From the NCBI RefSeq assembly GCF_900637685.1, contig NZ_LR134388.1, positions 1,747,501 through 1,811,500 of the forward strand: a stretch of 64,000 nucleotides of DNA, written 5' to 3'. The translations under genes were made by a program, and so were the position numbers. This document shows, piece by piece, positions 1 through 7,966 of the stretch (the first letter of the stretch is position 1; every line of letters begins with the position of its first letter). The stretch is from Legionella sainthelensi. GTDB lineage: Bacteria > Pseudomonadota > Gammaproteobacteria > Legionellales > Legionellaceae. Below the pieces are notes generated by a model that did not search any database, was not told where the DNA came from, and saw only the letters and a program-made list of their open reading frames with translations.

Positions 1-2105
1 CCCTCATAGGCCGAAATGGCGGCTTTTTTAACTGCGGGCCAACCGGTATCTTTAGTCCATTGGGCAGCATTACTTAATGCATCGCGGGTACCCTCATAGG
101 CCGAAATGGCGGCTTTTTTAACTGTGGGCCAACCGGTATCTTTGGTCCATTGGGCAGCATTATTTAATGCATCGCGGGTACCCTCGTAGGCGGAAATGGC
201 GGCTTTTTTAAGTGCAGGCCAACCGGTATCTTTGGTCCATTTAGCAGCAACACCTACAGCAATAAAAGGAGCGGCAATCACGGCCCCAGCTACTGCCGCA
301 GTTGCTATTCCTGCTTTTTTAACTGCGGGCCAACCGGTATCTTTAGTCCATTGGGCAGCATTACTTAATGCATCGCGGGTACCCTCATAGGCCGAAATGG
401 CGGCTTTTTTAACTGCGGGCCAACCGGTATCTTTAGTCCATTGGGCGGCATGACTTAATGCATCGCGGGTACCCTCATAGGCGGAAATGGCGGCTTTTTT
501 AACTGTGGGCCAACCGGTATCTTTAGTCCATTGGGCAGCATTACTTAATGCATCGCGGGTACCCTCATAGGCCGAAATGGCGGCTTTTTTAACTGCGGGC
601 CAACCGGTATCTTTAGTCCATTGGGCGGCATGACTTAATGCATCGCGGGTACCCTCATAGGCCGAAATGGCGGCTTTTTTAACTGCGGGCCAACCGGTAT
701 CTTTAGTCCATTGGGCAGCATGACTTAATGCATCGCGGGTACCCTCGTAGGCCGAAATGGCGGCTTTTTTAACTGCGGGCCAACCGGTATCTTTGGTCCA
801 TTTAGCAGCAACACCTACAGCAATAAAAGGAGCGGCAATCACGGCCCCAGCTACTGCCGCAGTTGCTATTCCTGCTTTTTTAACTGCGGGCCAACCGGTA
901 TCTTTAGTCCATTGGGCAGCATTACTTAATGCATCGCGGGTACCCTCATAGGCCGAAATGGCGGCTTTTTTAACTGTGGGCCAACCGGTATCTTTAGTCC
1001 ATTGGGCAGCATTACTTAATGCATCGCGGGTACCCTCATAGGCCGAAATGGCGGCTTTTTTAACTGCGGGCCAACCGGTATCTTTAGTCCATTGGGCGGC
1101 ATGACTTAATGCATCGCGGGTACCCTCATAGGCGGAAATGGCGGCTGTTTTAAGTGCAGGCCAACCAGTATCTTTGGTCCATTTAGCAGCAACACCTACA
1201 GCAATAAAAGGAGCGGCAATCACGGCCCCAGCTACTGCCGCAGTTGCTATTCCTGCTTTTTTAACTGCGGGCCAACCGGTATCTTTAGTCCATTGGGCAG
1301 CATTACTTAATGCATCGCGGGTACCCTCATAGGCCGAAATGGCGGCTTTTTTAACTGCGGGCCAACCGGTATCTTTAGTCCATTGGGCAGCATTACTTAA
1401 TGCATCGCGGGTACCCTCGTAGGCCGAAATGGCGGCTTTTTTAACTGTGGGCCAACCGGTATCTTTAGTCCATTGGGCAGCATTACTTAATGCATCGCGG
1501 GTACCCTCGTAGGCCGAAATGGCGGCTTTTTTAACTGCGGGCCAACCGGTATCTTTGGTCCATTTAGCAGCAACACCTACAGCAATAAAAGGAGCGGCAA
1601 TCACGGCCCCAGCTACTGCCGCAGTTGCTATTCCTGCTTTTTTAACTGCGGGCCAACCAGTATCTTTGGTCCATTGGGCAGCATTACTTAATGCATCGCG
1701 GGTACCCTCATAGGCCGAAATGGCGGCTTTTTTAACTGCGGGCCAACCGGTATCTTTAGTCCATTGGGCAGCATTACTTAATGCATCGCGGGTACCCTCG
1801 TAGGCCGAAATGGCGGCTTTTTTAACTGCGGGCCAACCGGTATCTTTGGTCCATTTAGCAGCAACACCTACAGCAATAAAAGGAGCGGCAATCACGGCCC
1901 CAGCTACTGCCGCAGTTGCTATTCCTGCTTTTTTAACTGCGGGCCAACCAGTATCTTTGGTCCATTGGGCAGCATGACTCAATGCATCGCGGGTACCCTC
2001 ATAGGCCGAAATGGCGGCTTTTTTAACTGCGGGCCAACCGGTATCTTTGGTCCATTGAGCAGCATTACTTAATGCATCGATCGTTCCCTCATAAGCTGTA
2101 TTGGC
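1..2105 (-). repeat. Array of 90-bp and 111-bp coding tandem repeats
   Basis: Twenty-two direct repeats lie head to tail: seventeen of 90 bp and five of 111 bp, all multiples of three. Copies differ by only a few substitutions (for example ctcatagg/ctcgtagg, tgcggg/tgtggg, gcattactt/gcatgactt). Such near-identity at DNA level points to recent duplication or gene conversion. The array continues past the left edge, so its true length is unknown, and it would be prone to collapse in short-read assembly. Confidence 0.95.
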
Positions 2106-2216
2106 TGCATTGCCTAAAGCGATCATTGGGGATGTCAGAGCTGCTCTTGCGGCCATTCCTGCCTTATTTGCAGCTCGTGCTACTTTGTTCCAATCAAGCT
2201 TTTTTACGGTAGGCAT
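1..2216 (-). CDS. Large tandem-repeat protein (partial, C-terminus outside window)
   Basis: An uninterrupted minus-strand frame starts at the ATG at 2216-2214 and runs off the window start, about 738 codons. GGGAG sits seven bases before the start. After a 38-residue leader beginning MPTVKKLDWNKVARAANKAG come 22 units, each ending in WTKDTGWPAVKK or a close variant. Seventeen are 30-residue units with the head AISAYEGTRDALSNAAQ. Five are 37-residue units with the hydrophobic head GIATAAVAGAVIAAPFIAVG. From the N-terminus the order is AAB AAB AAAB AAAB AAAAAB AA. I do not recognise a family. The hydrophobic heads are long enough to enter a membrane, so a membrane-associated or secreted repeat protein is possible, but that is inference. 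The plus strand also holds short open stretches, but they are broken by stops and are mirror images of the repeats. Confidence 0.8.
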   Translation of the reverse strand, partial: MPTVKKLDWNKVARAANKAGMAARAALTSPMIALGNAANTAYEGTIDALSNAAQWTKDTGWPAVKKAAISAYEGTRDALSHAAQWTKDTGWPAVKKAGIATAAVAGAVIAAPFIAVGVAAKWTKDTGWPAVKKAAISAYEGTRDALSNAAQWTKDTGWPAVKKAAISAYEGTRDALSNAAQWTKDTGWPAVKKAGIATAAVAGAVIAAPFIAVGVAAKWTKDTGWPAVKKAAISAYEGTRDALSNAAQWTKDTGWPTVKKAAISAYEGTRDALSNAAQWTKDTGWPAVKKAAISAYEGTRDALSNAAQWTKDTGWPAVKKAGIATAAVAGAVIAAPFIAVGVAAKWTKDTGWPALKTAAISAYEGTRDALSHAAQWTKDTGWPAVKKAAISAYEGTRDALSNAAQWTKDTGWPTVKKAAISAYEGTRDALSNAAQWTKDTGWPAVKKAGIATAAVAGAVIAAPFIAVGVAAKWTKDTGWPAVKKAAISAYEGTRDALSHAAQWTKDTGWPAVKKAAISAYEGTRDALSHAAQWTKDTGWPAVKKAAISAYEGTRDALSNAAQWTKDTGWPTVKKAAISAYEGTRDALSHAAQWTKDTGWPAVKKAAISAYEGTRDALSNAAQWTKDTGWPAVKKAGIATAAVAGAVIAAPFIAVGVAAKWTKDTGWPALKKAAISAYEGTRDALNNAAQWTKDTGWPTVKKAAISAYEGTRDALSNAAQWTKDTGWPAVKKAAISAYE

Positions 2217-2316
2217 GGTAACACTCCCATCTAACTCTTGTATTGGCAGGCTAAATCATGGGATTTGAGTTGCCATAATGCCATAAATAGATATGCGCTC
2301 ATGACATGGTCTCTGC

Positions 2317-2748
2317 TTAGCTGGCTAATTTGGCAATATCCTCCTGAATTAAGGCGATATCGGCGAGCAGATCGACGGCCTGATTTTTCTTTTCTTTGGT
2401 CATTTCTTCTATATTGATGATACGCAATCCCGTGCTTAACCCATAAAGAGCGCTTGAAAGGACATTGATGAACTCTTCAATATCGTCTGCATTTGGATTT
2501 AGATTTTCAGTTGCAATGGAAGATAATCGTTTTCTTGATTTTTTTAAATCTATGTTCATTTCTGTATTTTGATCTAATTGTTCCAGCTGTTCGATTGTTG
2601 TAATTAATTTAGGAATGAAAGCACTGATTTTTTTGTATTTAGATACATCTTGGGGATCTACATGAGTCTCTTGCTCAGTGGTATTCATCTCATTACTTGA
2701 AGTCTGATTGATTGTTCCCATTGCATTTAATTCGATATCTGAATTCAT
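2317..2748 (-). CDS. Small helical orphan protein upstream of the repeat gene
   Basis: A 143-residue protein of unknown family. AGGAG lies seven bases before the ATG, so translation is well supported. It is acidic, with no signal peptide or membrane segment. A polar N-terminal tail of about 35 residues rich in Asn, Thr and Glu precedes helix-rich sequence to the C-terminus. It is co-oriented with the repeat gene and its stop is 100 bp upstream of that gene's start, so the two may be co-transcribed. Size and composition are like many Legionella orphan proteins, including secreted ones, but no diagnostic motif is visible. Confidence 0.7.
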   Translation of the reverse strand: MNSDIELNAMGTINQTSSNEMNTTEQETHVDPQDVSKYKKISAFIPKLITTIEQLEQLDQNTEMNIDLKKSRKRLSSIATENLNPNADDIEEFINVLSSALYGLSTGLRIINIEEMTKEKKNQAVDLLADIALIQEDIAKLAS

Positions 2749-3268
2749 GAGGAATCTCCTACACGCATAAGTTAAGTATTAAGTTATGTATTAAAATACA
2801 CCAATACAATTAAAAATAAATCAATTATTATTAATAGTAGTTATCAATAAATAGAATATCAAGACAATCTCACTGCAAAACGATCCAATAAACGAGAACA
2901 TGCTGATCGAATTGAAGTAAAGTGTTTTAAGGACTTGGTTTCATTGAGTAAGAGTCTTGGTGCTTAGGAAGATGGCGTCACTAGAAAGTGTGATTTTAGT
3001 AAATTTAATGGAGTCACAGAAGGCTTACATAGCATAATGAAATTTATTTAGCTAAAAATTTATGGCCTGAGGAATTAAAGAGTCTATATTCTCTAAATGT
3101 AATTTATTGATTTTTTTATGATTGATAAACAATAAAACTGTCGTGTCCAAACACCAAACCTCTAAGACAGTTAAAAACTGTTTTCCAGGCTTTAGTAAAT
3201 TCTGAAGAGAGGAGCGAACCAGGAATTTAAAAGTACTAAGAGTATTGCAAAGAGGTTTACCTCCTAAC
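2749..3268. other. AT-rich intergenic stretch with possible decayed coding sequence
   Basis: No intact gene is convincing here. Plus-strand pieces such as WPEELKSLYSLNV (around 3062-3100) and the stretch leading into the next gene read like coding sequence but are interrupted by several stops and frame changes. The 85-codon minus-strand frame at 3052-3309 looks like a shadow of this plus-strand material. The promoter for the gene starting at 2748 probably lies in the first 100 bp. Confidence 0.4.
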
Positions 3269-3589
3269 ATGGAAGTACTTGAAATTTTTACTAAATATAA
3301 AGAATCCACTGAATATAAAAATTCAGAAGAAAAATATCAAGATTTAATGAAACATCAAGATGTTTGGATAAACCGATTAAGATGCCATATTTTTTTAAAT
3401 ACAAAAACCCTCAAAAGAAGGTCTTTAGAAGAGAGTCAGGATAAAAGTAGATTGGCAGAAGAATATTTAGAACAGTTCATTGAATCTCTAAAGAAATGTC
3501 AATATAAAAATTTTTACTTAAAACTTGATGCAAATTTCTTATATTCACCACCTTATCCTAAGAGAAAAGAATATATCCGTAGAATCTAG
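3269..3589 (+). CDS. Short charged hypothetical protein, possibly a gene remnant
   Basis: About 106 residues from the ATG at 3269. The frame also extends upstream to a TGA at 3203, with only a TTG at 3245 as alternative start. The product is rich in Lys, Glu and Arg, helical, with no recognised domain. There is no good ribosome-binding site before either start, and the same frame carries coding-like sequence upstream of them. It may therefore be the surviving 3' part of a longer, decayed gene. A hairpin follows the stop. Confidence 0.4.
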   Translation: MEVLEIFTKYKESTEYKNSEEKYQDLMKHQDVWINRLRCHIFLNTKTLKRRSLEESQDKSRLAEEYLEQFIESLKKCQYKNFYLKLDANFLYSPPYPKRKEYIRRI

Positions 3590-3598
3590 CCTTTACTA

Positions 3599-3632
3599 GC
3601 AGAAAAAGGAGTTTCTTTCGATTCCTTTCTGC
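3599..3632 (+). terminator. Possible weak terminator hairpin
   Basis: GCAGAAAAAGGA and TTCCTTTCTGC form an imperfect stem about ten bases after the stop of the preceding short gene. There is no clear T-tract on either side, so factor-independent termination is uncertain. Confidence 0.35.
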
Positions 3633-3933
3633 CTTTATGGAGATAACTACAGGCAACTAAGACAACATGTATTGTTTTTTACTATTTCGGCACAGTCTAA
3701 AATAAATCAAGAACGTGGTGATTCAGTGCCACATTTTGGCGAAAAAGTGACTCTTATGAACTGAGGTTAGTTATTGGAAATGATTCTGATGATTCAATAG
3801 CCTGTGCCTTTTACAATAGTGATTGTTGTTAGGCAATAGACAAATTTTTTCTTAGAGCCGATGTTGTTTAAACCTTTGAGGTTGACTCTGATGCTCAGTT
3901 CATTAGAGTCTGAAATTCTATATTTATCTTATG
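3633..3933. other. Gene-free stretch
   Basis: About 300 bp without a convincing frame on either strand. Stops are frequent in all frames, and I recognise no RNA gene or known protein remnant. Confidence 0.5.
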
Positions 3934-4353
3934 TCATCTTTTCACCTCAACGGCAGAATATTCCTCCATATATTTCTCACCATTGACTCCATAGTAAACG
4001 ACTTCGCGTCCAACAAAATCTACATTATAGCTAACCACTCCGGCATTCCAGGCAGACTGTAAAAATTCGGGGAAGGTACTTTTACCTTCTTGATCGGCTC
4101 TAATTGCTGCAATGAGTGCAGTTCGATCGAATTTCGGAACTTTGTGGGTACCCGTGACAAGAGGAGGACCCAGTTGAAGGACTGCGCCTTCATTCATAAT
4201 ATAAATTGATTGACAAGAAGGCAACGCCCAGTAATTCGTTGTAACGCCAGCCTGTCGCAGGACCTCTGCAAGTACCGGAAATCCTCCAATCTTTGGACGA
4301 ATGGATATTGCATACTTTTGTGCTTCTGTTAGTTTTTCTATAATTTGATTCAT
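3934..4353 (-). CDS. DUF1398 family protein
   Basis: A 139-residue cytoplasmic protein matching the DUF1398 (YbcV/phage envelope-like) family, typically 120-140 residues, so it looks complete. Family-like features are the N-terminal helix followed by IGGFPVLAEVLRQAGV and the GVVSYNVDFVGREVVYYG strand region near the C-terminus. AGGAG lies seven bases before the ATG. It is the second gene of a two-gene unit with the MarR regulator upstream (15-bp gap) and is presumably controlled by it. The molecular function of the family is not established. Confidence 0.8.
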   Translation of the reverse strand: MNQIIEKLTEAQKYAISIRPKIGGFPVLAEVLRQAGVTTNYWALPSCQSIYIMNEGAVLQLGPPLVTGTHKVPKFDRTALIAAIRADQEGKSTFPEFLQSAWNAGVVSYNVDFVGREVVYYGVNGEKYMEEYSAVEVKR

Positions 4354-4368
4354 TGTTGTTCTCCTTTT

Positions 4369-4839
4369 TTATTCGATAGGGTTTTTATTGAGCTCATGTA
4401 AATCAGCCAGTTTACTCAAGATTTCAAAGAGATTTTTTCTCTCTGGTGATGTTAATACTGAAAAAAAATGGGTGTCGTTTTCGTCAGCAATAGCAGCTAG
4501 TTTTGGTATAAGCTTGATTGCCTTTGCAGTGAGTTTTATCTCTTGATATCGGCGATCTCTTATTGCCTCCATACGACTAACAAGGTTCTTCGCCAACAGT
4601 CGGTCTATAAGTTTTGAGACGGCTCCACGTGTTAGCCCAGTGATGGCTGCAACAGCACTTGGTGAAGTCGTGATTTCTCCCGAGTACATCTCCCGTAAAA
4701 TAACCCACTCAGCGACTGTTACTTCGCTTGCCGCAAGCTTGCGTGCAAATGAATGAGAGACTGCGTTTGAGACGACTCGCATTCGATAACCAATATGCGA
4801 CTTTAATTGACTAGGTTCGATTTTTTTCTTTTTTTCCAT
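4369..4839 (-). CDS. MarR-family transcriptional regulator
   Basis: A 156-residue MarR-type winged-helix protein. The recognition region is near residues 55-80 (SPSAVAAITGLTRGAVSKLIDRL), followed by the wing with VSRMEAIRDRRYQEIKLT, where the conserved D-R pair of the beta-wing is present. Helices at both ends would form the dimer. It is first in an operon with the DUF1398 gene. A perfect palindrome at 4876-4899, just upstream of the start, is a candidate self-operator. The ligand is unknown. Confidence 0.9.
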   Translation of the reverse strand: MEKKKKIEPSQLKSHIGYRMRVVSNAVSHSFARKLAASEVTVAEWVILREMYSGEITTSPSAVAAITGLTRGAVSKLIDRLLAKNLVSRMEAIRDRRYQEIKLTAKAIKLIPKLAAIADENDTHFFSVLTSPERKNLFEILSKLADLHELNKNPIE

Positions 4840-4875
4840 GTTTTTACCTTTTGAAATTCACTTTAGTTTACTAAG

Positions 4876-4899
4876 AAATAGTTTCAAAGGAAACTATTT
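4876..4899. promoter_or_regulatory. Palindromic candidate MarR operator
   Basis: AAATAGTTTC-aaag-GAAACTATTT is a perfect 10-bp inverted repeat with a 4-bp spacer, 37 bp upstream of the marR start codon. A further half-site-like AGTTTACTAAG adjoins it on the gene side. MarR proteins commonly repress their own operon through such palindromes, so autoregulation is inferred from position and symmetry. Confidence 0.6.
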
Positions 4900-5161
4900 G
4901 GAAGATATTTTTATTTAATTAGTGAATCAGATCACTCATTTGGATGCTTGGTTCAGTGGACGAATATCGTGATGCTGTAGCTAGTAGGAAATGCTTAATC
5001 CTGTAGGGCTGGGTCGGCAAATCTTTCTTGTTCGCACCCCAGAGTGAAGTAGGATTTAGCGGCGCTTATCCTGCATTCTGGAAACATAGGCTACACTCGA
5101 AAGAAATGCCATGGTAGGGTAGTAAAGTGGATGAAACGCTTGGGCATGCATTGGTATCAAT

Positions 5162-5449
5162 TTATCGACGACGTTTACGTGGGGTGTAGTTTTCTTGGGC
5201 CATAGTTACTCTTAATGGACGTCCTTCCAGCACTTTACCATTCATATCTAGAGAGGATTGAGCTTCTTGTTGCGAGCTAAAGGTTATAAAGCCAAAATCT
5301 TTGATGTGACCAGTAAAGCGATCTTTAATTAAAAGAAGTTCGGCTATCTTACCATATTTAGCAAATTTTTCTTGTAGCGTCTCTTCAGTAATTCCAAAGG
5401 GTAAGTTGCCTACGTAAATTTTATTTTGCCTCACTGTCGTGTCCTCCAA
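5162..5449 (-). CDS. RRM-domain RNA-binding protein
   Basis: A 95-residue single RRM protein. RNP2 is IYVGNL (residues 11-16) and RNP1 is KDFGFITF (50-57), with aromatic residues at the RNA-stacking positions. The tail ends in the basic stretch PRKRRR. Small RRM proteins of this type occur in various bacteria and bind single-stranded RNA. The start is followed directly by a short linker into the RRM, so the gene looks complete. The cold-shock protein gene lies 53 bp upstream on the same strand, suggesting a shared RNA-handling or cold/stress role. Confidence 0.9.
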   Translation of the reverse strand: MEDTTVRQNKIYVGNLPFGITEETLQEKFAKYGKIAELLLIKDRFTGHIKDFGFITFSSQQEAQSSLDMNGKVLEGRPLRVTMAQENYTPRKRRR

Positions 5450-5502
5450 GAACCACTACAACTACAGAGAGATATAGTGGTAAATAATATGAACCACTTA
5501 AA

Positions 5503-5712
5503 TTAAAGAGCTACTATATTTTGTGCTTGAAGACCTTTTGCTCCTTGCGTCACAATGAATTGTACTCGCTGACCTTCTGTGAGGGTTTTAAAACCAGAAC
5601 TTAAAATTTCTTTAAAGTGAGCAAATACATCCGGCCCTGCTTCTTGCTCAATAAAACCAAATCCTTTAGATTCGTTAAACCATTTAACGACTCCGTTTAC
5701 TGTTTTAGACAT
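5503..5712 (-). CDS. CspA-family cold-shock protein
   Basis: A 69-residue cold-shock domain of normal length. KGFGFI (residues 16-21) and DVFAHF (28-33) are the RNP1 and RNP2 nucleic-acid-binding motifs, preceded by the conserved VKWFN. It would act as an RNA or ssDNA chaperone. The upstream region to about 5900 is AT-rich and long enough for a structured 5' leader, which is usual in the family, but I cannot identify a cold-box with confidence. Confidence 0.95.
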   Translation of the reverse strand: MSKTVNGVVKWFNESKGFGFIEQEAGPDVFAHFKEILSSGFKTLTEGQRVQFIVTQGAKGLQAQNIVAL

Positions 5713-5931
5713 AAGTATCCTTAAGTGTTTATTATAATGCCCGTATAGGCGAATTTAGCCGGAAACCGGTCAAGAATTAAAAACTACAGAACGAGGGATT
5801 AAATGAATAAAACGACGATTTGGAGAGTATAAAATAGACATTTTCTAGCTGAGACCATAATACTATTCTTTAGGTTAAAAGTCAAGCTTATTGTAGGGTG
5901 TGCTGTTTAAACATGGTCACTTGAACTATTT

Positions 5932-6255
5932 ATGCTATACTCAATCAAAGGACTGTATAAACATATTATTTTCTTATTTTCTTATTTTCTTATTTTCCTT
6001 AATCATATTATACCTTTCTTAGTTTGTACTTATCGTGCGCCTATTGAATTTCATATCGAGAATAAACTGTTTACTTATACTGCAAAAATATATTTTGATA
6101 AGATTGAAATTAATCAGTCCTCTGGAAATAATTTAGACTCTCTTTTTATTTGGATGCTCACTCAGCAGAAGGGGGAATTTGGTAATTACAATGGCCAAAT
6201 TACTAATAACAAAACGAATCAGATAGAAAAGGAATTTCGAACCAGTTCTTATTAA
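5932..6255 (+). CDS. Doubtful hypothetical protein with one hydrophobic segment
   Basis: A 107-codon frame of low confidence. It has a hydrophobic stretch at residues 10-33 and then a polar region with no known domain. There is no ribosome-binding site. The bases TATGCTATACT at the supposed start look more like a -10 element, with TTGAAC upstream. Part of the hydrophobic segment is encoded by a simple repeat. It may be non-coding or a decayed gene. Confidence 0.25.
   Translation: MLYSIKGLYKHIIFLFSYFLIFLNHIIPFLVCTYRAPIEFHIENKLFTYTAKIYFDKIEINQSSGNNLDSLFIWMLTQQKGEFGNYNGQITNNKTNQIEKEFRTSSY
5966..5997 (+). repeat. Microsatellite: four copies of TTATTTTC
   Basis: Four exact 8-bp tandem copies. 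The unit is not a multiple of three, so copy-number change would shift the frame of the doubtful overlapping gene. Nearby sequence is also AT-rich. Confidence 0.85.
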
Positions 6256-6361
6256 TAGGGCACTCTTTTTTAATTTTTGTACAGCGGTGCATGTTGTTTG
6301 TAGACAATACCCCTTTAAATGAGTGTATTGTTTAAATATTTACCCTTTTAGGGTAAAAGAA

Positions 6362-6586
6362 TTATTCATCAATATATATAGGGAATTTTTGAGCGTTTTC
6401 CTTTACTGTATTTATAAACAATTGACGGCCTTCTTTATCAGAGAAACTATTAATACTAATTAATTTTTGGGTGCATGATGGGCAGAGGTGATAGCAAAGG
6501 AATTTTCCATTTTTAGCTCGGGATTTACCTCTTAAGGAAAAATCATTTTTAATTTCTAAACAATAATGGCACGTTTGGTAGCTCAT
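6362..6586 (-). CDS. Small Cys-rich putative zinc-binding protein
   Basis: A 74-residue protein with CHYC at residues 6-9 and CYHLCPSC at about 31-38, giving CxxC-type pairs that could hold one zinc ion. AGGA precedes the ATG by a short spacer. No family is recognised. It is isolated, with no co-oriented neighbours close by. The Cys arrangement supports a real small protein rather than a chance frame. Confidence 0.55.
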   Translation of the reverse strand: MSYQTCHYCLEIKNDFSLRGKSRAKNGKFLCYHLCPSCTQKLISINSFSDKEGRQLFINTVKENAQKFPIYIDE

Positions 6587-7111
6587 AGATATCCTATATA
6601 AATAGCTAATTGCTCCTAATGACTATGAGGTAATAAAAAGAAAATTGCAGGATAAAAATGAATTTCCCTAGAATAGGCAATAAGAAGATAATAGAGGGTA
6701 TATTTAAAATATACCGACCATTTATTGTAACATCTAATTGGCTAATAAACTATATGAATATCAATAAATAAAAAGGTTCTCTCTACTTTAATTAAGAATT
6801 ATGGGCCAACCTTAAAGGATTAATGCCTCCGGAAATAGCTGAATAGCGAATGATTTTCAACAGAAAATTGATAAGACGCAGGTTTCCGCTTTAGCATAGT
6901 CATCATGATTTTCCCTCCAGGAGTGTTGTTTTTACAAAGAGCGATCATTTCTATCCTATTAAAATCCCTAACAGCTTTTTTAGGACTATTTATACATCTT
7001 TAAGATAATAAGCAGCAGGTTTTTAATGATAGTTACTATTTGGTAACTAATTGCACACTTTCATAATTCATTTTAAGCTCAAATTCTTTTATAACGATAA
7101 GGAAAGACACT
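6587..7111. other. Gene-free stretch
   Basis: About 525 bp with no convincing reading frame or RNA gene. It should contain promoters for the Cys-rich gene on the left and the SnoaL-like gene on the right. AGGAAAG lies just before the latter's start. Confidence 0.5.
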
Positions 7112-7561
7112 ATGCTTATTAAAAGTTATTTAGCCATAATAACAACACTACTTTTTATTCTTAGCACTGACTCATATGCACATAATAAACCACATACCAA
7201 TAGAGAAATTGCTACAGCATTTTTTGAAGCGATTGTGAATAAAAAAGACTTTAATTTAGCTTCCGAATATATTGGAACGGTATACATTGAACACGATCCT
7301 GAGGGCAAAGACGGTTCCGATGGTTTAAAACATTATATTGAATATTTACAAAACAATTTTCCTAAATCCCATGTAACGATTAAACGAGTGATAGCAGATG
7401 GGGATTATGTTTTTTTTCATGTACATTCTATTTTAGTTCCTGGGACTCTGGGTGATGCGATTGTAGACCTATTTAGATTAGAGAATGGAAAAGTTGTAGA
7501 GCACTGGGATGTAACGCAAGCAATTCCTGTAAACTCAGCTAACTCGAATGGGATGTTTTGA
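7112..7561 (+). CDS. Secreted SnoaL-like (NTF2 fold) protein
   Basis: 149 residues: a signal peptide (about residues 1-23, ending SYAHN) followed by a SnoaL-like/NTF2-like alpha+beta domain. The N-terminal helix NREIATAFFEAIVNKKDF, the YIEHDPEGKDGSDGLKHYI region, and the FRLENGKVVEHWDVTQ strand are typical of SnoaL-like polyketide-cyclase-type proteins. AGGAAAGACACT precedes the ATG. The product is probably periplasmic. The fold is shared by enzymes and binding proteins, so the substrate cannot be stated. Confidence 0.8.
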   Translation: MLIKSYLAIITTLLFILSTDSYAHNKPHTNREIATAFFEAIVNKKDFNLASEYIGTVYIEHDPEGKDGSDGLKHYIEYLQNNFPKSHVTIKRVIADGDYVFFHVHSILVPGTLGDAIVDLFRLENGKVVEHWDVTQAIPVNSANSNGMF

Positions 7562-7694
7562 ATGCGAGTAAAAGTAGGCCTCTAAACCACAAATATAAGA
7601 GCAAGCTCATCATATACCAGCTCCAACACCAAGTATAAAACGAGCTTGCAATGCTTAGACCGTGAGCTATGGTTCAAACTAAGGGAGAGCCATG

Positions 7695-7905
7695 CTTCAG
7701 CATGGAGTTTATGATAAACCCGATCGTTGAGGCTATCTTATATCGTATACGTGCAGGCTGTCGTTAGCGGGACTTACCGGTAGATTTTTCGATTTATCAA
7801 CAATTCAATCGATGCTCTCTAAAAACAAATTAATGTATATTTTTAAACCGCGTCCACAAGAGCCTGATTTAGCATAGCGCTTTATTGACGGCAGTGAAAA
7901 AATCA
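7695..7905 (+). pseudogene. Decayed IS5-family transposase (IS427/IS1031-like N-terminal part)
   Basis: Plus-strand pieces in different frames read HGVYDKPD, then EAILYRIRAGCR-stop-RDLPVDF-IYQQFNR, then RFIDGSEK. These match the typical order of the IS5-family transposase N-terminal region (ILYRIRTGCPWRDLP, YNRFNRW, WEFIDGS). A stop replaces the Trp of GCxWRDLP, and frame changes separate the pieces. No DDE catalytic core is left. The junction with the nuclease remnant lies at about 7910-7960. Confidence 0.65.
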
Positions 7906-7966
7906 TCTGTTTCTGCTATCCCAAGAAAAAGCAACTCTAAAATGGGGCATTCGGATATTGATTGTT

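Noticed and set aside
196..1713. Four plus-strand 64-codon frames inside the repeat array
   Set aside because: They are the antisense image of the coding repeats, have no ribosome-binding site, and are closed by stops in each polar unit, while the minus frame is open throughout.
1..2105. CRISPR-like or non-coding satellite array
   Set aside because: Units are contiguous with no unique spacers, are all multiples of three, and keep a long open frame with a proper start, so they are coding repeats.
3052..3309. 85-codon minus-strand frame
   Set aside because: No ribosome-binding site, and it overlaps the better-supported plus-strand frame. Its sequence looks like the antisense of decayed plus-strand coding DNA.
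5713..5930. Riboswitch or RNA thermometer upstream of the cold-shock gene
   Set aside because: A long leader is plausible for the family but no conserved cold-box or clear stem set could be seen by eye.
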